Assembly: GCA_003453555.1 (NCBI GenBank)
Contig: DMLA01000139.1
Coordinates: forward strand, 1 to 15,836
Source of the DNA: Chloroflexota bacterium
Lineage (GTDB): Bacteria > Chloroflexota > Anaerolineae > UBA7937
DNA length: 15,836 nucleotides
Direction: 5' to 3'
Numbering within the stretch: position 1 is the first letter of the stretch; each line of letters begins with the position of its first letter. The notes under the pieces were generated by a model. That model had not been told where the DNA came from and ran no database searches. It saw only the letters and a program-made list of their open reading frames with translations. The translations under genes and the position numbers were made by a program. Below, in pieces: positions 13,162 through 15,836 of this stretch.

Positions 13162-14013
13162 ATGAGCGAGAGAATTAAAGTTACCCTGCCTCAAATCTTC
13201 GAGATGAAGAGGTCGGGCCAGAAGATAACGATGATCACCGCCTACGATTACCCTACGGGGGTCTTCGCCGATCGAGCGGGTATAGATATCGTCTTGGTGG
13301 GCGACTCGATGGCTATGACCGTCCTGGGGTACTCCACAACTCTGCCAGCCACTATGGCGGAGTTGATAGCCCACTCTCAGGCGGTGACCAGGGGTTGCAA
13401 GAACTCCTTTGTCCTGGGGGATATGCCCTACATGTCCTATCAGCCCTCCATCGAGATGGCGGTGCAGAACGCCGGTCGTTTCATGAGCGAAGGCGGATGC
13501 GATGGCATCAAGTTGGAGGGGGGGATAACTATGGCCGATAGGGTGGAGGCTATAGTTAGGGCCGGAATCCCGGTGATGGGCCACCTGGGACTCACCCCCC
13601 AGAGCATGTCCATGTTAGGGGGGTTCAAGGTCCAGGGGAAGGATGCCATGATGGCCAAAAGGATCATCGATGATGCTAAGGCTCTAGAGGAGGCGGGAGC
13701 CTTCTCCATACTCTTGGAATGTGTGCCCTCCAAGGTCACCAAGTTGGTGACGGAGAGAGCGGAGATACCGATTATCAGCATCGGAGCAGGGCCAGATTGC
13801 GATGGGCAACTCTTGATCTTCCACGATATGTTTGGGCTCTATCCGGCCTTCACCCCCAAGTTCACCAAGCAGTATGCTGACGTGGGGGAGACGATAGTCC
13901 AAGGTCTCAAGCGTTACGCGGAGGAGGTGCGAGAGGGGCTTTTCCCGGAGCCCAAACATGGCTTCACCATCCGCGATGAGCAGTATGAAGAACTTTTGAA
14001 GATGCTTGAGTAA
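13162..14013 (+). CDS. panB: 3-methyl-2-oxobutanoate hydroxymethyltransferase
   Basis: PanB transfers a hydroxymethyl group from 5,10-methylenetetrahydrofolate to alpha-ketoisovalerate, giving ketopantoate, the first committed step to pantothenate and coenzyme A. It is a cytoplasmic Mg-dependent TIM-barrel enzyme. The protein is 283 residues, near the family length. The family motifs are intact: TAYDYPTGVFADRAGIDIVLVGDS (D48 and S49 for Mg/substrate), LGDMPYMSYQ (D87), GIKLEGG (K117, E119), MGHLGLTPQS, GGFKVQGK, and the catalytic-glutamate strand LLECVP (E186). ATG 13162 follows a purine-rich GGGAG ribosome site. panC, panD and panE are not nearby, so it stands alone, and a terminator-like hairpin follows the stop. 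The GDSMAM replaces the more common GDSLGM, a mild change that is not in a ligand. Confidence 0.93.
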   Translation: MSERIKVTLPQIFEMKRSGQKITMITAYDYPTGVFADRAGIDIVLVGDSMAMTVLGYSTTLPATMAELIAHSQAVTRGCKNSFVLGDMPYMSYQPSIEMAVQNAGRFMSEGGCDGIKLEGGITMADRVEAIVRAGIPVMGHLGLTPQSMSMLGGFKVQGKDAMMAKRIIDDAKALEEAGAFSILLECVPSKVTKLVTERAEIPIISIGAGPDCDGQLLIFHDMFGLYPAFTPKFTKQYADVGETIVQGLKRYAEEVREGLFPEPKHGFTIRDEQYEELLKMLE

Positions 14014-14026
14014 GGGGTAGAGAGGC

Positions 14027-14051
14027 AACCCAGCCGTGGAAATGGGTTTTT
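14027..14051 (+). terminator. Rho-independent terminator after panB
   Basis: A perfect 6-bp stem AACCCA (14027-14032) with TGGGTT (14043-14048) around a 10-nt loop runs straight into TTTTT (14047-14051). It sits 14 bp after the panB stop. The stem is short, but the T run makes it a fair candidate. Confidence 0.6.
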
Positions 14052-14099
14052 CCTAACACTGTAGGAGGGCTGCCGTCTACTATCCTGAGGGTTTAAGAG

Positions 14100-14752
14100 G
14101 TGTTCAGCCAGGATTTAACCCCGGCAGAGGAGGTATGGTTTAGTCATCAGGAGCCCCATGAGTTGGCGATCGCCTTGGCTGAGGAGATGCGAGCCTGGGG
14201 GATGAGAAGGGTTTTGGATGTAGGGTGTGGAGGGGGAGGCATCTTCTCTACCTGGCCAAACAGGGGTTCGAGGTGTACGGCACCGACCGCTCAGCAGCCG
14301 GGTTGACCATCTCCCGGGAACGGCTGGAGAAGGAGGGGCTGAAAGGCATACTGCGCCGATGCGATATGACCAAGGTGCCCTTTCCCGATGAGTTCTTTGA
14401 CGCCGTCTTGAGCGTCTATGTCTTGCACCACAATACATTAGAGAACGTAGGAAGGGCGGTAGGGGAGATAAGAAGGGCACTCAAGGGAGGAGGGTTGTTT
14501 TTCGCCAACTTAAGCGGGAAGGGGGATTACAAGGAAGGCAAAGGGAAAAAGATAGAGCCGGGGACTTATATCTGTGATAGTGGGGTTGAGGCTGGGATGC
14601 CCCACCATTTCTTCACGCGGCAAGAGGTGGAGGACCTTCTGGAGGGGCTCGAGATCATGAGCCTCAAGGAGCGGAGAGCGGAGTATGTAAGTCGATCGTC
14701 GGGGCTACCCGTGATGGGCGTTCACTGGGAGGTAAAAGCCCAGAAACTTTAG
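14100..14752 (+). pseudogene. Class I SAM-dependent methyltransferase, interrupted by a one-base frameshift
   Basis: Two overlapping frames make one methyltransferase of about 217 residues. The first (GTG 14100 onward) gives residues up to VLDVGCGGG, which is SAM motif I, then degenerates and stops at 14306. The second frame continues with GRHLLYLAKQGFEVYGTDRSAAGL (post-motif I, acidic D), FPDEFFDAVLSVYVLHHN and EIRRALKGGGLFFANLSG, and ends at 14752. The join lies in GGAGGGGGAGG (14229-14239): adding one G to the G5 run restores VLDVGCGGGRHLLYLA, a normal family sequence. Either the gene is a recent pseudogene, the run is a sequencing error, or slippage makes the full product. Codons in both halves look intact, so the break is recent or artificial. 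The substrate is unknown. GAGGG 8-9 bases upstream of the GTG may be the ribosome site. Confidence 0.8.
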
Positions 14753-14765
14753 AATAGGAGGAGAG

Positions 14766-14966
14766 ATGGCCGAGTGTAAGAAGGAGACGAACTTGACCAA
14801 GTGCACCTGCACTTACGAGCCTTGCAGCCGCAAGGGTATCTGCTGTGATTGCATAGAATACCATTGGAAGATGGGCGAGTTGCCTGGTTGCCTCTTTCCC
14901 CCAGAGGTGGAGCGGACCTACGACCGCTCCCTGGCACGCTTCATAGCCACCTATAGCCGAGTTTGA
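14766..14966 (+). CDS. Small cysteine-rich DUF6485-like protein
   Basis: This is a 66-residue protein with eight cysteines (4, 13, 15, 20, 26, 27, 29, 42) in CxC, CSRKGxCCxC and PGC patterns, plus His33. The arrangement CTCTYEPCSRKGICCDCIEYH followed by ELPGCLFPPEVERTYDRSLARFI agrees with what I recall of DUF6485 proteins. The Cys/His pattern suggests one or two zinc or iron-sulfur sites. No function is known. ATG 14766 has AGGAGGAG just upstream and starts 13 bp after the methyltransferase, so the two are probably cotranscribed. No signal peptide is seen. Confidence 0.8.
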   Translation: MAECKKETNLTKCTCTYEPCSRKGICCDCIEYHWKMGELPGCLFPPEVERTYDRSLARFIATYSRV

Positions 14967-15055
14967 GATGGCTACGAAAGGTGATGGGCTATGTGGGGGG
15001 CTTTCCCGCCTTGGTCACCTCCCTTCACCATGAGGGAAGGCTTTGGGAGAGGTAG

Positions 15056-15571
15056 ATGGATGTGATATTGTGGGCGCTCTTCATCCTTCTGTTCAGGGTG
15101 GCTAACGTTGCCATAGGCACCGTTAGGACGCTCCTGGTCGTGCGAGGGGAGCGGATTTTGGCCACCTTGATCGGCCTCTTTGAGGCCTTGTTCTTCGTGG
15201 TGGCTGTGGGCAAGGTGGTACAAGATTTGGGCAACCTTTTGAACCTTCTCGCCTATTGTGTTGGCTTCGCTGTGGGAACCTGGGTGGGCATGGTCTTAGA
15301 GGATAGGCTGGCACTAGGCTATGTACTGGTGCGTATTGTTTCGCTGCAAAAGGGGAGGAGGATCGCCCTGGCCCTGAGGGAGAAGGGATATGGAGTAACA
15401 GAGATGCTGGGGGAGGGCCGGGCAGGCAGGGTGGGGATAATAGATATCGTAGCCAAAAGAAAAGATGTCCCCCTCATTACCTCTGTTGGCTGTGAGATCG
15501 ATGAGAATGCCTTCATCACCGTTCAAGAGCCCAGAGAGGTATATCGGGGCTATATACCGAGGGCGAGATAG
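15056..15571 (+). CDS. UPF0316 (DUF5698/DUF2179) membrane protein
   Basis: This encodes a 171-residue protein with three membrane segments (about 2-22, 34-55, 62-82), forming the DUF5698 part, and a soluble C-terminal DUF2179-like domain (about 90-165). The N-terminal ILLFRVANVAIGTVRTLLVVRGER and the LFEALFFVVAVGKVVQDLGNLLNLLAYCVGFAVGTWVGMVLEDRLALG stretch are typical of UPF0316. DUF2179 domains are related to ligand-binding modules, but the function of the family is unknown. ATG 15056 follows GGGAGAGG by 5 bases. It lies 89 bp after the DUF6485-like gene. Confidence 0.85.
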   Translation: MDVILWALFILLFRVANVAIGTVRTLLVVRGERILATLIGLFEALFFVVAVGKVVQDLGNLLNLLAYCVGFAVGTWVGMVLEDRLALGYVLVRIVSLQKGRRIALALREKGYGVTEMLGEGRAGRVGIIDIVAKRKDVPLITSVGCEIDENAFITVQEPREVYRGYIPRAR

Positions 15572-15572
15572 G

Positions 15573-15589
15573 CCACCAAGAGTGGTTTT
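15573..15589 (+). terminator. Weak terminator-like hairpin after the UPF0316 gene
   Basis: CCAC (15573-15576) pairs with GTGG (15582-15585) around a CAAGA loop and is followed by TTTT; two G-U pairs can lengthen it. The stem is short, so confidence is low. Confidence 0.3.
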
Positions 15590-15655
15590 GTTAGATAGGG
15601 ATCACTCGTGCCTAACTAGGGTTAGCCTGGCACCATTGAAATAGGAGGTAGAGAG

Positions 15656-15836
15656 ATGCAAACCGAAATCCTGTATCGCCCATCTTACTCTTTGACCGTA
15701 GTCAAGTTGGGGCCCAACGAGGGTATTCGCGTGGAAGCGGGGGCCATGGTTTCCATGTCGCCCGGGGTGACCCTGGAGACCAAGATGGCAGGGGGCATAC
15801 TGGCCTCCCTCAAGCGCTCCATGCTGGGCGGCGAGA
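15656..15836 (+). CDS. AIM24 (DUF124) family protein, N-terminal part (partial)
   Basis: The reading frame starts at ATG 15656 with TAGGAGG about 8 bases upstream and runs off the window after 60 codons. The visible sequence, YRPSYSLTVVKLGPNEGIRVEAGAMVSMSPGVTLETKMAGGILASLKRSMLGGE, is typical of the start of the AIM24/DUF124 (TIGR00266) family: the beta-strand with AGAMV.M and the glycine-rich SLKRSMLGGE element. Bacterial members are about 220-260 residues and have no settled function; yeast AIM24 is a mitochondrial protein. It lies 84 bp after the UPF0316 gene. Confidence 0.88.
   Translation, partial: MQTEILYRPSYSLTVVKLGPNEGIRVEAGAMVSMSPGVTLETKMAGGILASLKRSMLGGE

Noticed and set aside
14229..14239. 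Programmed -1 ribosomal frameshift site in the methyltransferase
   Set aside because: The codons GGG GGA would re-pair on AGG GGG with a first-position mismatch, and I found no clear downstream stimulatory structure.
14979..15020. AGGTGA/TCACCT inverted repeat as a terminator before the UPF0316 gene
   Set aside because: The stem is only 6 bp with a 30-nt loop and no T tract follows.

Overview
The window is bacterial chromosomal DNA. It is moderately GC-rich, and most genes have strongly purine-biased coding strands rich in AGG/GAG/GGG codons. The gene set (GlmS, ScpA, OTC, c-di-AMP synthase CdaA with CdaR, Der, PanB) is that of a free-living bacterium. The style (HTH-receiver fusion regulator, ATA and AGG codons, GTG starts, Shine-Dalgarno sites of the GGAGG type, small palindromic repeats at gene ends) suggests a Chloroflexota-like or other deep-branching, perhaps thermophilic or subsurface lineage. 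That placement is inference. No rRNA, tRNA, CRISPR array, transposase or phage gene was seen.

Layout. 1-296: 3' end of glmS. 340-720: VanZ-like membrane protein, overlapping tail-to-tail with scpA on the minus strand (1385-675). 1386-1502: a compact divergent promoter region; scpA appears to be transcribed as a leaderless mRNA, and an HTH-receiver regulator (1503-2105) is read the other way and ends at a strong terminator hairpin (2132-2161). 2162-2398: non-coding, with repeated TTGACATA-type motifs. 2399-3175: FAH-family enzyme.

3191-10388: an extended -10 promoter followed by seven tightly packed same-strand genes, probably one operon: argF, a 702-residue TPR protein, cdaA, cdaR (4-bp overlap), der (4-bp overlap), a MIP18/DUF59 Fe-S assembly protein and an ICMT/PEMT-like membrane methyltransferase. 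It couples arginine synthesis, c-di-AMP signalling and ribosome assembly. The operon ends in a 10385-10562 block of closely packed inverted repeats that looks like a palindromic repeat element and/or a structured RNA.

10592-15836: a looser series of short units: flavin reductase-like protein; a U32-peptidase-like TIM-barrel protein with a near-consensus sigma-70 promoter; an unrecognised two-TM protein with a different compositional feel; panB; a class I SAM methyltransferase broken by a one-base shift in a G-run; a cysteine-rich DUF6485-like protein; a UPF0316-like membrane protein; and the 5' end of an AIM24-family gene cut by the window edge.

The strongest leads for something undescribed are the inverted-repeat block at 10385-10562, the overlapping leaderless/divergent promoter architecture at 1385-1505, the argF-TPR-cdaA-cdaR-der operon, and the apparent use of palindromic repeats as the 3' ends of two genes. 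I see no clear candidate for a complete new defence or mobile system.
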